Program-made: the position numbers and the translations under genes | Part shown: one piece after another, positions 12,141 to 23,507 of the stretch | Numbering within the stretch: position 1 is the first letter of the stretch | Layout of the letters: each line of letters begins with the position of its first letter | Notes under the pieces: generated by a model | Seen by the model: only the letters and a program-made list of their open reading frames with translations | The model's database searches: none | What the model was told of the DNA's origin: nothing | Assembly (NCBI GenBank): GCA_014898425.1 | Contig: RCSZ01000001.1 | Coordinates: 3,782,001 to 3,846,000, forward strand | Direction: 5' to 3' | Origin: Botryotinia globosa | Taxonomy: Eukaryota > Ascomycota > Leotiomycetes > Helotiales > Sclerotiniaceae | Length of the DNA stretch: 64,000 nt

Positions 12141-13534
12141 ATGTCAGAAACAAAAACAGCGCCAGTCAAAGAACCAATCGTCCCCACGCAGATGATGTCC
12201 AAGACCGCGGCCCTCTATCAGGAACTCACTGGCGATTTCTCGATTGATGCTGTTAAGCATACGATAAGCCATTTCTTGCCTCCATTTACCGCAGATGCCA
12301 TTAGTAAGAACAATAATTTCCTTAATATCCCTCTCCTAAAATCCATATTAAAAACCCATTGATTCCCAACCTCGTCCACGACAACGGCTGCGGAACCGGC
12401 GAAGTCACAAAAGCGATCATGTAATCCCATCCCCCAGCAGGTATCACAATCAAGGCCAGTGATCGCAATCGATATATGATAGATCGCTGTCGCGAGTTTG
12501 CCACAGCAGAAAATTGGCCCGTGGAAGCAAGTGTTATGCATGCCCAATCTCTCACCTTCCCGGATCATTACTTCACGTATTCATTTAGTAAAAATTTTAT
12601 TTCCCATCTCGATGATACTCACGATCCAGCAGCAAAGCAAGTATATCGGACTTTGAAATCGGAAGGTATAGCAATAGTATCTACATGGGCTGCAATGGCC
12701 CATAGAGAACCGATCAAAAGAGCCCATCTTGAAACACGAGGGCCTGATGTTTCGTTCCCTATAGCTTTGCCAACACATTGGTATGGAAAAGATGCATTAA
12801 GGAATTTTTATATTGTCGGGGGATTCAAGGGGGAGGATATCAAGATCACGACCTGTAATATTTATATTGAAGCGAAGGATTCACGACATCTTATTTCTCC
12901 TACTTGGAGCTTTTTAGGGGTGCGAGCTGATGGATAGTATCCGGAGGATGAAGAAAATTGAGTCAAAGCAGTTGATATTTTGGTGGAGGATATCAGTGTA
13001 GGCAATAGTATTTCCCATATTTCGTATACGGATTAGTTTAGTGGTGCATATCGAATTTTTTCGAAATATATATGTATGTGGTATGGAATTCAATACTATT
13101 GGAAATATTCAATATCATTTAGTTATTCAATAATATTAGCAATATATTGAAATACTGGAATTCAATATAAAATATACATTTCTATTCAAATTAGGTTAGA
13201 AATAAGGGGTTTCTATTCTATTCTTTATTTCAAATTGAATAGAAATCTTTTATTTCTAGTTTAATTTGAATAGAAATGTATATTTTATATTGAATTCCAA
13301 TATTTCAATATATTATTAGTATTCATTAAATATATAAATATATATAAGAATAATATAATCTCCTTTTTATAAATACTAGCTGCAATATCAATATGCTAAT
13401 ACGCGCCATAGTTTCACTGTAGTATACTATTGCCTACACTGGAGGATATAGAGGCTCGGCCATACTACTCTAGGTTTCGCTCGGGAAATATAGCATCGAG
13501 AATGGTTGCAAACGTGGGCCTGGCTACAAAGTAA
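12141..13534 (+). pseudogene. SAM-dependent methyltransferase, inactivated and interrupted by a MITE
   Basis: The relic resembles small fungal class I methyltransferases often found beside secondary-metabolite genes. The ATG at 12141 opens a first exon ending near 12303 at a donor GTAAGA (12304). The second exon resumes near 12363 with the SAM-binding motif VHDNGCGTG, but the place of the acceptor reads TTG instead of an AG, and no other AG lies between. A TAA at 12422-12424 interrupts the frame just after motif I. From 12476 the frame is open (SLTFPDHYFTYSFS, the family's post-I region) to TAG at 12935-12937, and a further TGA follows at 12959-12961. Both later stops sit where Trp would fit the family. 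At 12994-13441 a MITE splits the C-terminal codons. Removing it and one copy of its 8-bp duplication rejoins the frame through KMVANV-like sequence (RMVANVGLATK) to TAA at 13532-13534. The gene is dead by at least four independent changes. Confidence 0.87.
12994..13441. mobile_element. hAT-type MITE with perfect 17-bp TIR and 8-bp target duplication
   Basis: The element begins CAGTGTAGGCAATAGTA and ends with its exact reverse complement (13425-13441). The 8-bp direct repeat GAGGATAT flanks it at 12986-12993 and 13442-13449. An 8-bp duplication with a CAGTG-type terminus is the mark of the hAT superfamily. Inside, two long inverted arms near 13135-13195 and 13255-13318 (ATATACATTTCTATTCAAAT and its complement) make most of the element fold back on itself. 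It has no open frame, so it is non-autonomous. It sits in the last codons of the methyltransferase relic. Confidence 0.93.
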
Positions 13535-14003
13535 CTCCAGTCCCTTTACCCACTAACTAGTATACATTTATAATAGGGATTCTGTTTCTATTTTACAAAA
13601 GCATCGTGCTTCTCAGTTCTCTATCAATCTCCATCTCCATCTTGAGCATCCACTAAACCCTCACATTATAAATTACAACACTAGTGATAAAAAGCTAAAA
13701 TCAAGAGATTCTTCATTCTAAATCTGTCAAAAGGGCGACAATCAAAGGAGCAGAATATTTTAAATAAATGACACAACAAAAAATTAATTCCCGACCTAGT
13801 AGTATCCACCATATAAATAATTACTACAAATATAAAAAGGATGTGCAATCAATGCAAAAACTTGATATCATTCAAATCCAAATCCAAATCCAAATCCAAA
13901 TCCAAATCCAATGTCTCAAAGAACACTAGCACGGGTATCGTAATAACTTTGTAAAAGATCGTGATGAAATAAGATGGTGATTGAAGTCGACCCAGCCCAC
14001 CCA
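13535..14003. other. Intergenic DNA with an (AAATCC)n hexamer repeat
   Basis: About six and a half copies of AAATCC stand at 13873-13911. The remainder is the downstream flank of the cutinase gene, which lies on the minus strand. I see no other gene. Confidence 0.6.
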
Positions 14004-14727
14004 TCACATACCAGCAGCAGTCTTAGCAAAAGCAGCAGCTGTACCGGCATCCATTCCATAAGTCAAATGAGGTGCCAGAATAAAATCTCCGTGAGCGCAA
14101 ATGTTATCACCGGTATGGCAGATAACCTTTGTATTTGCAGCTGATGCGCCTGCAACTGCGGTTCCGTTGTCTGATATGTATGTTAGTGAGGGTTAAGAAT
14201 GGTTTGGTAAAAGCTCTACTTACTTGGATCTCCGAAAATGATAGCGGAGCTAACTTTGGCCATGGTGGCTGCAGGAAGCATTTCTGCAGCATTGTGTACG
14301 AGTTGACCGCCTTGAGAGTAACCTGCCATGACGATCTTGGAATCGGGACAGTTTGTTACGGCTGTTGAGATCATTTGAGCCCTATGATAGACATTAGTAA
14401 CTGAAACTTGATAAAAATTGAAGGTACATACATCATCTTGCTTCCATCTGCATCACCTCCTGCCAAAAATCCAGGGATATCGGCGGGATATGGAACACCT
14501 TGAGCAGACATATTGCTAGCACCAACGGCTGTACCAAGAGCGGCAACTAATGGAGGTCCTACTACGGTACCCAAAGTACCTGTTTCTGTAGTTCCACGGG
14601 CAAAGATAAGCATCATTGGTGCGCATGCTCCAGCTGCAGCTGTAACGTTTGCAGTGCCCTCGGGAATTGGCGCGGCTAGCGCGGTAAGAGGGAGGAGCAA
14701 AAGAGATAGAGACTGTGCAACCTTCAT
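14004..14727 (-). CDS. Cutinase, secreted serine esterase
   Basis: Cutinases hydrolyse ester bonds of plant cutin outside the cell. Three exons fit well: 14432-14727, 14224-14381 and 14004-14170, with introns of 50 nt (donor GTATGT, acceptor TAG) and 53 nt (donor GTAAGT, acceptor CAG). They join to 206 residues, the usual cutinase size. Residues 1 to about 18 form a signal peptide (MKVAQSLSLLLLPLTALA). The domain shows FARGTTE near residue 42, the nucleophile Ser in GYSQGG (exon 2), and the catalytic Asp and His region CHTGDNIC ... PHLTYG in exon 3, with Cys pairs for disulphides. The start is the ATG at 14725-14727. The frame extends farther upstream to 15093, but that part has no signal sequence directly after its start. 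All motifs are intact and no disabling change is seen. Confidence 0.95.
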
Positions 14728-17442
14728 TTTGGAGACTTGCTGTTGTATGAATTGAATTCTCGAAATGATTAATATTTTCTTGAAGTATTTAAGAAAGTGA
14801 TAAAGTAAGCTGTGTTGGATGGATAAATTAAAAAGAAACGGTCCTCCATTGGGACTTGGATGAATTATATATTCGATAATACCAAGATTCTCAGTGAAAA
14901 AAACACATATCAACATCGCAAACAATCCCATGACGGCGGAAAGGAATGAAAAGAAAGGTTGCGATTGGCTGAACTTTCTCATGCAAATATGACGGTAGTG
15001 ACATTCTGGAAAGATGGATAGGATGAAATTGTGCGAGCGGCGGAGGCACAGACAGATGGAGGATTTCTCCAACATGAAACTCGTCTCAACCACAACCCCG
15101 TTATCACTAACACCAAGGTAGTAAGGAAATCGTTCCTCCTAGCCTGATATTTAAAATCTTAGATGTTTAGACTGTAACATTTGAAATCTGGGCGTTAAGG
15201 CTGTTTATACCAAAATTCATCAACTTGAGAATCATGATGTTGTATCACCGATCGATGAAGATATTTCAATAACTGTGGAGTACTGATCAAAGGAGGATCA
15301 GTTATTCCGTATTCTGAATTTTCACTGAGCTAAAGATAGAAACCTTTTGCAAATCTCTATCATAATCTTCACATCGACTCTGAATATGTAAACTTTTACA
15401 AGATCGTGTGGCTTGACAAGTCCACTGTCTGATACTACAGATCCCAACTGAATTAGAAAAATCAAAACCACGTTTTCATTGGCATTTGTCTGTGCGATCA
15501 GCCTCATCAATTGAGAAAGCGGAATATAATTTATGACTCGGTGCTCATTCTGCTTAAACGACATGTTTGCGACAAGTTTGTGAGTATAGAATAAAGACAC
15601 AAATGCTCGTATTATCAGAATCCAAACTGCAAACCGGACGATATACTCTTTAGAGTTGGGATGGTTGGATAGTTTGATTTCTCGACATGCGATTCGTAGA
15701 GAGAAGCGTTCCTCAGGGCCAGATCCACTTTGATTTAACCTTAAGCTACTTCAAATGTGTTTTGACTATTGCTCGGCAGTTTTTGCGAGATGTTCAGGAT
15801 TCGCTCGCATCGATTGCTTGGTGATGTTTGTTGTATCGCCATGCCATTTTGATACCACAAGTAGGTTCGGCATTTGAGCTCGATGGGGCATTTGGACACG
15901 AGGGTAATGAAAGATGACACTGACACCTTGCAAGTGCTTGATGACTTGGGGTATGAATATCTTTTCCGCTTTCTTGCTATCGTAGACCGCACAGAATTCT
16001 ATTTCTCTCTCTTTAACAAACAAGCAATCATTGGGGTGCGAATTTATCGATGCGCAATGACTGTCACGTGACCCAGCTAGCCACCTTGGGCATATTTCTA
16101 CAAGTTCACACCAAGCTGAAGTGATACCACAACTAGAATCAAACGAGATAGATATTCCATGGAAGACTCACGGCGCTATATCACCTTCTATGTTTGAATC
16201 GTCTACCTCATCGATCTCACATTTTTTGGTGTTCGAGTTGAGTCAGTTTAGCATGACACTGAACATCCGCTGTCAATCACGACTTCCCGCTTGTCAAAAA
16301 AAGCTAAACTGCTCTGCACCTGTTTCGACCAACTGATCACCATTGATCTTCCGAGATCTCTATCACTTGCATGGCCAGCAGAAGATGTTTTATTTTGACC
16401 GCTTGCTTTTTCTCATAAAAGCACATTATTGGTACGGAAAAAGCACTTCTCGTCATGGAAAAAGTGCGTCGATGGCAGAGATTACCACTGGGAGAATTGA
16501 TGCTGAAGGTCGACCTCGACGAGATTTTCCGATATGAGTCGGAACCTCAAGGGCAGTCATCATAACAGTCAAGAGAAGTATGACGATGATGAGAGATTAA
16601 AATGTCTGGTCGATCAGCGTCAAGGGTCTTAGTTGCCGCGTTTTTCCCTGCGTTTTCATGTCCATCTCTCAACCCTAGTTGCATTGCCACGTCTCGTTGA
16701 GATCCTTTTGGCAGTCTATCCACTACTTGTTAAAGCTTTGGGCAGGTATGACGAGGGAAAGTAAATTAAGATCTTACATTACTCGTCGTTCTCTAGTCAC
16801 TAAGTGATGACTGAAAACTAAGAATATCTCTACGTGGACGAGACAGCGGTTCACCAAGTCTGGCTGAATTATACATCAGAAACACTTACATTTCGATTGA
16901 AAGTGATGATTGTTTGATTTGATGTCGAAGATTGGAAAGAGTGTATACTTTTGTTCTCCTGTTACTGTGGTCTGGAATCATCGTTACACGCTATATGTGA
17001 GATAGTCTTCCGTAAGCTGTGGTAGCTATAGAAAAGTCATAGGTTGATCGTCGATATGCATATTCGGATGTAAGATACACTGATGTGAATATCTCGAGTT
17101 TCTCGAGTCTACATGAGTTTGATGATTTCGAATTCAGCCTTAAAGTGTGTGGGAAAAATTCCATCTCCGAGTCTACCTAGGTATTTACAAATTTGTTCAT
17201 GTGTATTACTACCACCTTAGGTAGAAAGTCAATATGGAATCAGTAGGATTACAGAAATCTAGTACATTCCAATATTCTTCAAGCACTTTTCACCCGCAAA
17301 GAATCAAATATAATGCTGAGTTAATCTAAATTATTTATATAACTTGCTACATAAAGAAAAATCTAAATGTGAACAGGCAAGTACCGCGAAATTATGATGA
17401 CCGCGATTGATACATCTTTTCCTTCCCATATACACCCAAAAT
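14728..17442. other. Intergenic stretch without a recognised gene
   Basis: The part nearest 14728 is the cutinase promoter side. Farther on, minus-strand frames at 15322-15600 and 15766-16023 have gene-like composition but no motif that I know and no clear splice partners. They may be relics. CCTAGG and related CCTTAGG motifs stand near 17176 and 17212. I call no gene. Confidence 0.4.
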
Positions 17443-19289
17443 CTATATTAAAGAAATCTCCCTCTTCTCATACCCCACCGGCCTGCCATTAAGAACTCCA
17501 TCCTCTCCACTAACCATCTCCACATCTGCTCTTTCCCTCAACAAAGCAGATCTATCCACTCCTCGCTCCACCACATCAAAAGGAAACCACTCCGGTCTGA
17601 CAATCACATACGCAGTGTAATCATACCAAGGCACTTCAATATCCTCACCCTTCTCATTCTTCTGCTTTCTGATATCCACACTCCACAAGATCGTCGCGAT
17701 AACAGTAAGTAACAACATCTCTACATGATCCTGTCCAATACAAGCTCGTCTTCCCCAACCGAATCCATGATTGGCTTTGATGGATGGAAAATGGGTAAGA
17801 GGTTCTTTGTAAGTGGGAAATTCGGGGGATAGCCAGCGCTCGGGTCGAAAGTTTTCGGGATCGGGGTAGAGGACTGGATCACGGCAGAGACCCCATTCGA
17901 GAGCGAAACAGGTGGTGCCTTTGGCGAGGAAATAACCGTCGTATACATCGTCTTGTGAGAGTACGTGAGGAACGCCTGGTTAATTTTGTTAGTTTATTGA
18001 GTCGTATTTGGGGGTAAATCCGAAACCAGGAAATGTAAATTGCTCGAGGAAAAATTGAGGGAGGGAAAATAGAAATCACACATACCCGCAGGAGCCGGAC
18101 TTCTCCACCTGAAAATCTCTCTAATGATCGCTCTCACAACAGGCAATTGCCGGATATCATCAAAAGTAGGTGGTCGATCCCCACACACTCTATCGACCTC
18201 TTCTTGTCCCTTGGCCTGCCACTCTGGACTAACAATCATAGCGTGGAAGAAACTTTGAATAGGTGACGACGTAAGAATACTTCCGATCAACGCCAACATG
18301 CCGATCGAATATGTGTTATCTTCTTCAACTTTAGGTGTAGTAGGCATGCTGAGATGTCTCGCCATCCAGGATGGATCCGGTTTCTCGTTCAAAAGGGACT
18401 TTCTGACTTCCTCTTTTTCTCCAAACCAAAAGTTTCTCTCCCGTTGATAACGTACTCGTTCTGCTACCTTCCATGGTTGGAGAAAATCGGGAACCCAGTC
18501 TGGAATATTGCGGAGGAAAGGAAGCTTGTTTTGGATATCACCATCGGCTGAGATGCGGCGTAGGAGTTGATTGGCACGCATGATGGTTTCTCTGGCGGTG
18601 GAGAGACGGCGATCATTCCAGGCCATTTGCGATGATACTTGAGCGGTGCATTCTTCGCAGAATTGTTTGAAGAGGTGTGGTTGAGCGATGAGACGAGTGA
18701 CGAATGTTGCGGCGCCCTTTTGAGAAAGGCCCTTGAGACGATCGGGTGGCATGCTGGACATGGTGGCCTTCATCCAAGTTTTGATGCGCCTCATGTCATC
18801 TGGATGGATATTAGTATTGTGGAAGGATAGTTCAGATACTGAGAGACATACCGCCATTGGTAACAAGGGGAATGTATCGATTTGTGTATCTGCAATCTTC
18901 TCCGATAGCTGCAAGAAATGGTCTGTCTGAGTAGATGGCTCCTCTCTTGACAAACAGGTCATCGCAAATTTTATGAGAGGTAATCCAGACAGTAGTATCG
19001 CCGTTCAAATTCACTTGGTACATAGTTCCATATTCCTTACTCCAATCCACCATTTTCATCCATGGGTTCTTTGGGTCAAGATCAGGAACTGATCCAATGA
19101 TCGGGTATCCTATAACAAAACATTAGCAAAGATTCATCAGTGAGGTATCATACATATTCTCTTACCCTTTGGACCCGGCAGTGTTTTGGCGCCATCAGGT
19201 ATCTTGACTTTCTTGAACAGACGCTCATAAGATACATAACATATAAAAATCGCAGCAGAAAAACCAAGCAGCAACAATGAGTATGCCAT
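17443..19289 (-). CDS. Cytochrome P450 monooxygenase, OrdA-like
   Basis: This is a membrane-bound haem monooxygenase that would need a P450 reductase. Four exons (19166-19289, 18852-19109, 18086-18799, 17443-17975) with introns of 56, 52 and 110 nt, all GT..AG, join to 542 residues, a normal fungal P450 length. The N-terminus is a hydrophobic anchor (LLLLGFSAAIFICYV), followed by the proline-rich hinge LPGPKGYPIIG. In the K-helix the ExxR motif reads EIFR, the PERF-like motif reads PERW, and the haem-binding loop is FGWGRRACIG with the axial Cys. In the I-helix the usual A/G-G-x-D/E-T is replaced by GSILTSS, so the acidic residue of the proton-relay pair is absent. This is seen in some fungal P450s, often in metabolite clusters. 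It resembles O-methylsterigmatocystin-oxidoreductase-like proteins, but the substrate is unknown. No disabling change is seen. The cutinase and the dead methyltransferase lie on its downstream side. Confidence 0.93.
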
Positions 19290-21652
19290 GCTTGCCTATG
19301 ACGAAACGATCGACTATAGAACTCTGGAATGTAGAGAAAAGAGAGAGATGGGAGACTTGATATTAAATCAAAATTGCAGCCTTCCCATCCAACTCCTGGG
19401 AAACGAGAAAAAGGAACCCCAAAAAAAACAAATACGAATCCAGTAGCACTACACGAGCTTCTCCAACACCAACAGACCCATCCACACTAAGACAGAACTA
19501 GTCACTTTCCTCCTATATACCTACATTTCATCTGACAAGAAGGACCAAGCCTCTCTCGAGCCTTGCACAACAACACCCAAAACATGCTTTCCAGCTCCAT
19601 GTCGATCACGTAACAAGGGACGATTGTTTCCGTTGCTGAAACATCTTCGACGCGCTATGTTCCGAAGCACGGATACTAGAGATGATCCGCTAAACCCTAG
19701 TGCCCCTTTTGCGTGTCGACCTTCGTATTGCTTGGCCCAATGCTGCATACATAAATACATTGCTTGTTTGAAGTTTGTCCTGTCTCGTCCTTTCAGCTTA
19801 TGTAGAACGAGGATGATTGTGATGCAGCGTTGTAAATGTTGGCTGTACCCCCACATTCGTGTCAGACTTTTGGGGGCTGGCAGATTTCTTCACGACATCG
19901 CGTGCAGGGCTGAATTTAGTCGATTAGTAGTATGCTTGCTTACTTGTCATTCTTATCCATCGATGCTTTCAGAACTTGCGTGCGTTTGTGATTATCTACA
20001 GATTGACAACAAACAGATGTCGAGCTATCACAAAGTCAACATGTACAGAGTACAAGCGCAATCAAAATTTTACCCCGCGGACCGTCAAAAGGCTTAATGA
20101 TGCAAAGCGTGTCGCACGGGGCCCTGCGCTCTTGAACATTTTCGAAATTGCATACATGAATCTCTGATCTCACATCTATATTATTGAGGTACAAGAATAA
20201 CTTTACCAATTGTTGGATAGGCATCGTGAGACAATCAATAATTCCAACTTTAGCTCGCGTGTGATAGAGAACATGTATGGACTGGATAACGACGGCATAT
20301 CTAGATACGAGACGGAGGTATGTGTTTTTTCTATTAGACTTTCTCTAACCCATTTTCTGTCAAAAAGCAAAGTATATGCCAGTGGATGAAATGGTTGACT
20401 CAGAATCTCTTACCCAAAACGAGATGGGGATATCTTTCATGAGTCTGCTTGGTTCGTTGTCCGGTATTTTGGCATGTTGTTTCATAACTTTAAAGCTCAT
20501 ATCACCGAGTGTCTACGTGGTCCTAACTAATCGCACCTAATGTATGTTTAGTAAGAAATAAATAAAAAAGCTATCAAAAGTTAGCTTGGATATCTCGAGG
20601 ATGTGTAACGATAGTCGAGCGTCGATAAACGAACGCCTTATCGATCGCTACAGGGAACATATTGAGATTTCGTATTGTCATGTAGAAAATTGAATTATAG
20701 CCTATGGTTTTCCGAAAGACCGAAGAGCGAAGATCATATATTTCACACATCTCGGAATCCAGTTTGGCTCTGTAGAGTCTTTATTGGTGTTGGAAGGTTA
20801 CAGTTCAACAAGACTAATGCTTGTATATCGTAGTTCGATACAACCTCAACCGTACAAAGTATAGACGATGATGCTATAGATGAGCTTGAAGATTATCTAT
20901 CGGTTCCATGGTTATGGCTTCCATTATATCGAATCGATACAGATAAGCAGATAAGACAGCCGTTCTTATTTCCAATACCTGGGTATTCAAGGACGTGGAT
21001 GTGTGTTCCGATCACCATGTCGAAGAAACATGAAACAAGACCATTTGTCCAAACATATTGGTCATCATGACCCAAATATACTGGAATCGCTATGAAGAAG
21101 TGAGAAAGATCTTACCAAAGCCTCTATTGTAGCAAACGTTAATACAGAATTGCCAATACATACCTAGGCAGTTACACGTTGGAGAAGATCGAGAATTGTT
21201 AAGCGATTTCTTCATCAATCAATCATGGCTTTGGTATTTCTATAATTAGCTCATTCCAGCCCCGTTTCAACTGTTCTCCACAACACATTTCCGGATAACC
21301 AATCAGAAGTTTATATCAATTCATAACTATTTCTACATTTGCGTTCGTTTGTGAGATCTTGAAACAACATACATACGGAGTACAGACCAGATATCTGATC
21401 ATAGATATGGTGTGGAAAAGTGGGTAGATAGATTATTAAGAGATCTGGAAGCAAATGTTTGTGAATTCGGCAAGTATAAAGTTGTATACGGCATGGAGAA
21501 AATCATGATAAAGAAGGTCTTACTCTATTATCTCTCGCATTTATATTAAAGACACATTGAAAAACATTCTGAAAGTTTTCTGTTGAATAAATGGGAAAGG
21601 AATTTCAGAAATCAAGAGCCAATCGATCTGTTGGCCAACTATTGTATAATAA
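19290..21652. other. Intergenic stretch without a recognised gene
   Basis: The end next to 19290 is the P450 promoter side. The longest open frame (19624-20097 plus) is rich in Cys and Arg with no domain and no splice support. I see no RNA gene. Confidence 0.4.
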
Positions 21653-22365
21653 GGGCTTGTTTGATTGCAAAATCTATACTAAATCTACTGAAATAATCTA
21701 CTCTTTGTATTACTATAAATTCTATAATAATAATAATTTGTTTTAAAAAGAGTGGATTATTAATCTATAGTTTTATAATTTGTATATCAAATTTGTTATA
21801 AAATTTATTGAAATGAAAGGAAGTGAAATATATATATATATATAGATTAAATAGAGTAGTTTGAATTTGTAATATATTATTATTATTTGAATAATTAAAT
21901 AAATGAATGTAAAAGTGAATTTATTTAAATTTATATATACTTATAAATTCTAATTCAAAAATCTGTAGTTTTAATTTTTATCTATTATAACTTTAAACTT
22001 TATATATTAAAAGTTTATAAAAGTATGGATTATTTATCAAATTGAAAACAAAACTGATTTTTTCTAATTTTTGTTTTCAATTTATGTTTTTTTTATATAA
22101 ATTTATTAAAAAATGTGAATTATTTAATATCATTTTAGAATAATTATTCCTTTTTTATTTCAAAATATATTAAAAAATGTGAATTATTTAATATCATTTT
22201 AGAATAATTATTCCTTTTTTATTTCAAAATATATTAAATTTATTAAAATACAAATTATTCAATGAAATCTACAATTTGTTATTCAAATATAAATTCAAAA
22301 TCCGTTTTCAAAAAGCACAGAATATTTAGTGAATTCAATGTGGATTTGTATATCCAAACTAACCC
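21653..22365. mobile_element. Harbinger-like MITE (3-bp TAA duplication)
   Basis: A 713-bp very AT-rich block lies in DNA of ordinary composition. It starts GGGCTTGTTTGATTGC, ends CCAAACTAACCC, and is flanked by TAA on both sides (21650-21652 and 22366-22368). The termini are imperfect inverted repeats (GGGYTWGTTTG). A 3-bp TAA/TTA duplication and a GGG-start terminus are typical of PIF/Harbinger elements. No coding frame is left inside. A tandem duplication of about 65 bp lies within it. Confidence 0.65.
22107..22236. repeat. 65-bp tandem duplication inside the MITE
   Basis: Two adjacent copies of a 64-65 bp unit (containing ATGTGAATTATTTAATATC) are essentially identical, pointing to a recent local duplication. 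Confidence 0.85.
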
Positions 22366-23507
22366 TAACCTCTTGGATATGCCCCTTAACTCTTACGCAA
22401 TGGTGTCAGTGAGAGGTAGTTGCATATCGTATGCTATGAAACGCCTCTGCTATTTGTGAAAGTTTAACCTTATATCTTGTTTATTGATTTTTGAATAGTA
22501 TCCAAGATCATCGACTTGAAGGTAAGAGTTCCGTCCGAGGGAGATTGAGGGTCGTATTTTTTTTGGAGAATTGCAGTATCCCGATTCGAAACTCACAACA
22601 TGAAGCCAACCGCAAAAGGAAGCAGAGATAAACAGTTGCATGAACGGGGAGGATGATCTTCGCCGCACGCAGGATTGGAAGTTTGCATCGTTGCATTCCA
22701 TGGAAACCATTTTGTTCCTAAGGACATCTATTCTTCCTCGTGTGAGTAATGCCGTTGTGTTTTCTCAATCTAATATTAGCAGAAGATCATGTCGCTGCAC
22801 TCTGGAAGCAATTAAATCCTTGAAAACGATTCTATCACACGAGGGGGAGGCGGGTGTAGGGCCACCCACCACTCATTTTGCAATAATCCCGAATCAACGA
22901 CAAAGATCAAATGGTACCGAATGAGAATGAACAGACCTTACCTTGGGCAAACCGTCCTTCAAAGAAAATCTATTCCGCAGACAATATCTTAATCTCACCG
23001 ACACGAAGAAAACAATCAACAAGAACCGCAAATCAGAACCAGACCCCACAAAATTCCACACCACACCACACCACAGACAGAAAAGCACATCTAAAATCTT
23101 CAATCGCCCCCGAAAACAACCCCAAAATCTCAATTCTGTTTATAGACACCAACAGTTAGTTGTTCGTTATCACGATCCAACATATAATCTAATTGCACAA
23201 ACTTGGAAGTCATCATCTAAAGATCTCTGATTGGTGTTTCAAATACGGGGTACACAACCTATCTCAAGCGAGCTTACATGATTCATCCAAAGAACCGCCC
23301 TCTTGATTCTATTTTCATCATGATATAGTATTCGGGTATGTACAGCCGTGGGAACCAACTGTTTGAAACTGCATGTGGTATATCACGAAGAAAAAGGATG
23401 CGGAGAGGTGGGTTGGTGAGTAATTGTATTTGTGGTTTGGGTGGAATTGGATAATGTGAGGCTTTTGGTTTTTGGAAGATGATTTGTTGTTTTGAATGTT
23501 TGCAATA
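22366..23507. other. Last stretch of normal composition before the AT block
   Basis: There are short open frames on both strands with no family motif and no credible introns. I call no gene. The stretch ends exactly where the first foldback element begins. Confidence 0.4.

Noticed and set aside
14728..15093. Long N-terminal extension of the cutinase frame
   Set aside because: The signal peptide follows the ATG at 14727, and the upstream part is promoter and leader DNA that happens to be open.
19624..20097. Plus-strand open frame of 157 codons
   Set aside because: Cys/Arg-rich with no known motif. It lies in the P450 upstream flank and has the look of a chance frame.
22358..22370. Telomere-like CTAACCCTAACC
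   Set aside because: Only about two units. One half belongs to the MITE terminus and the other to its TAA duplication. It is not an array.
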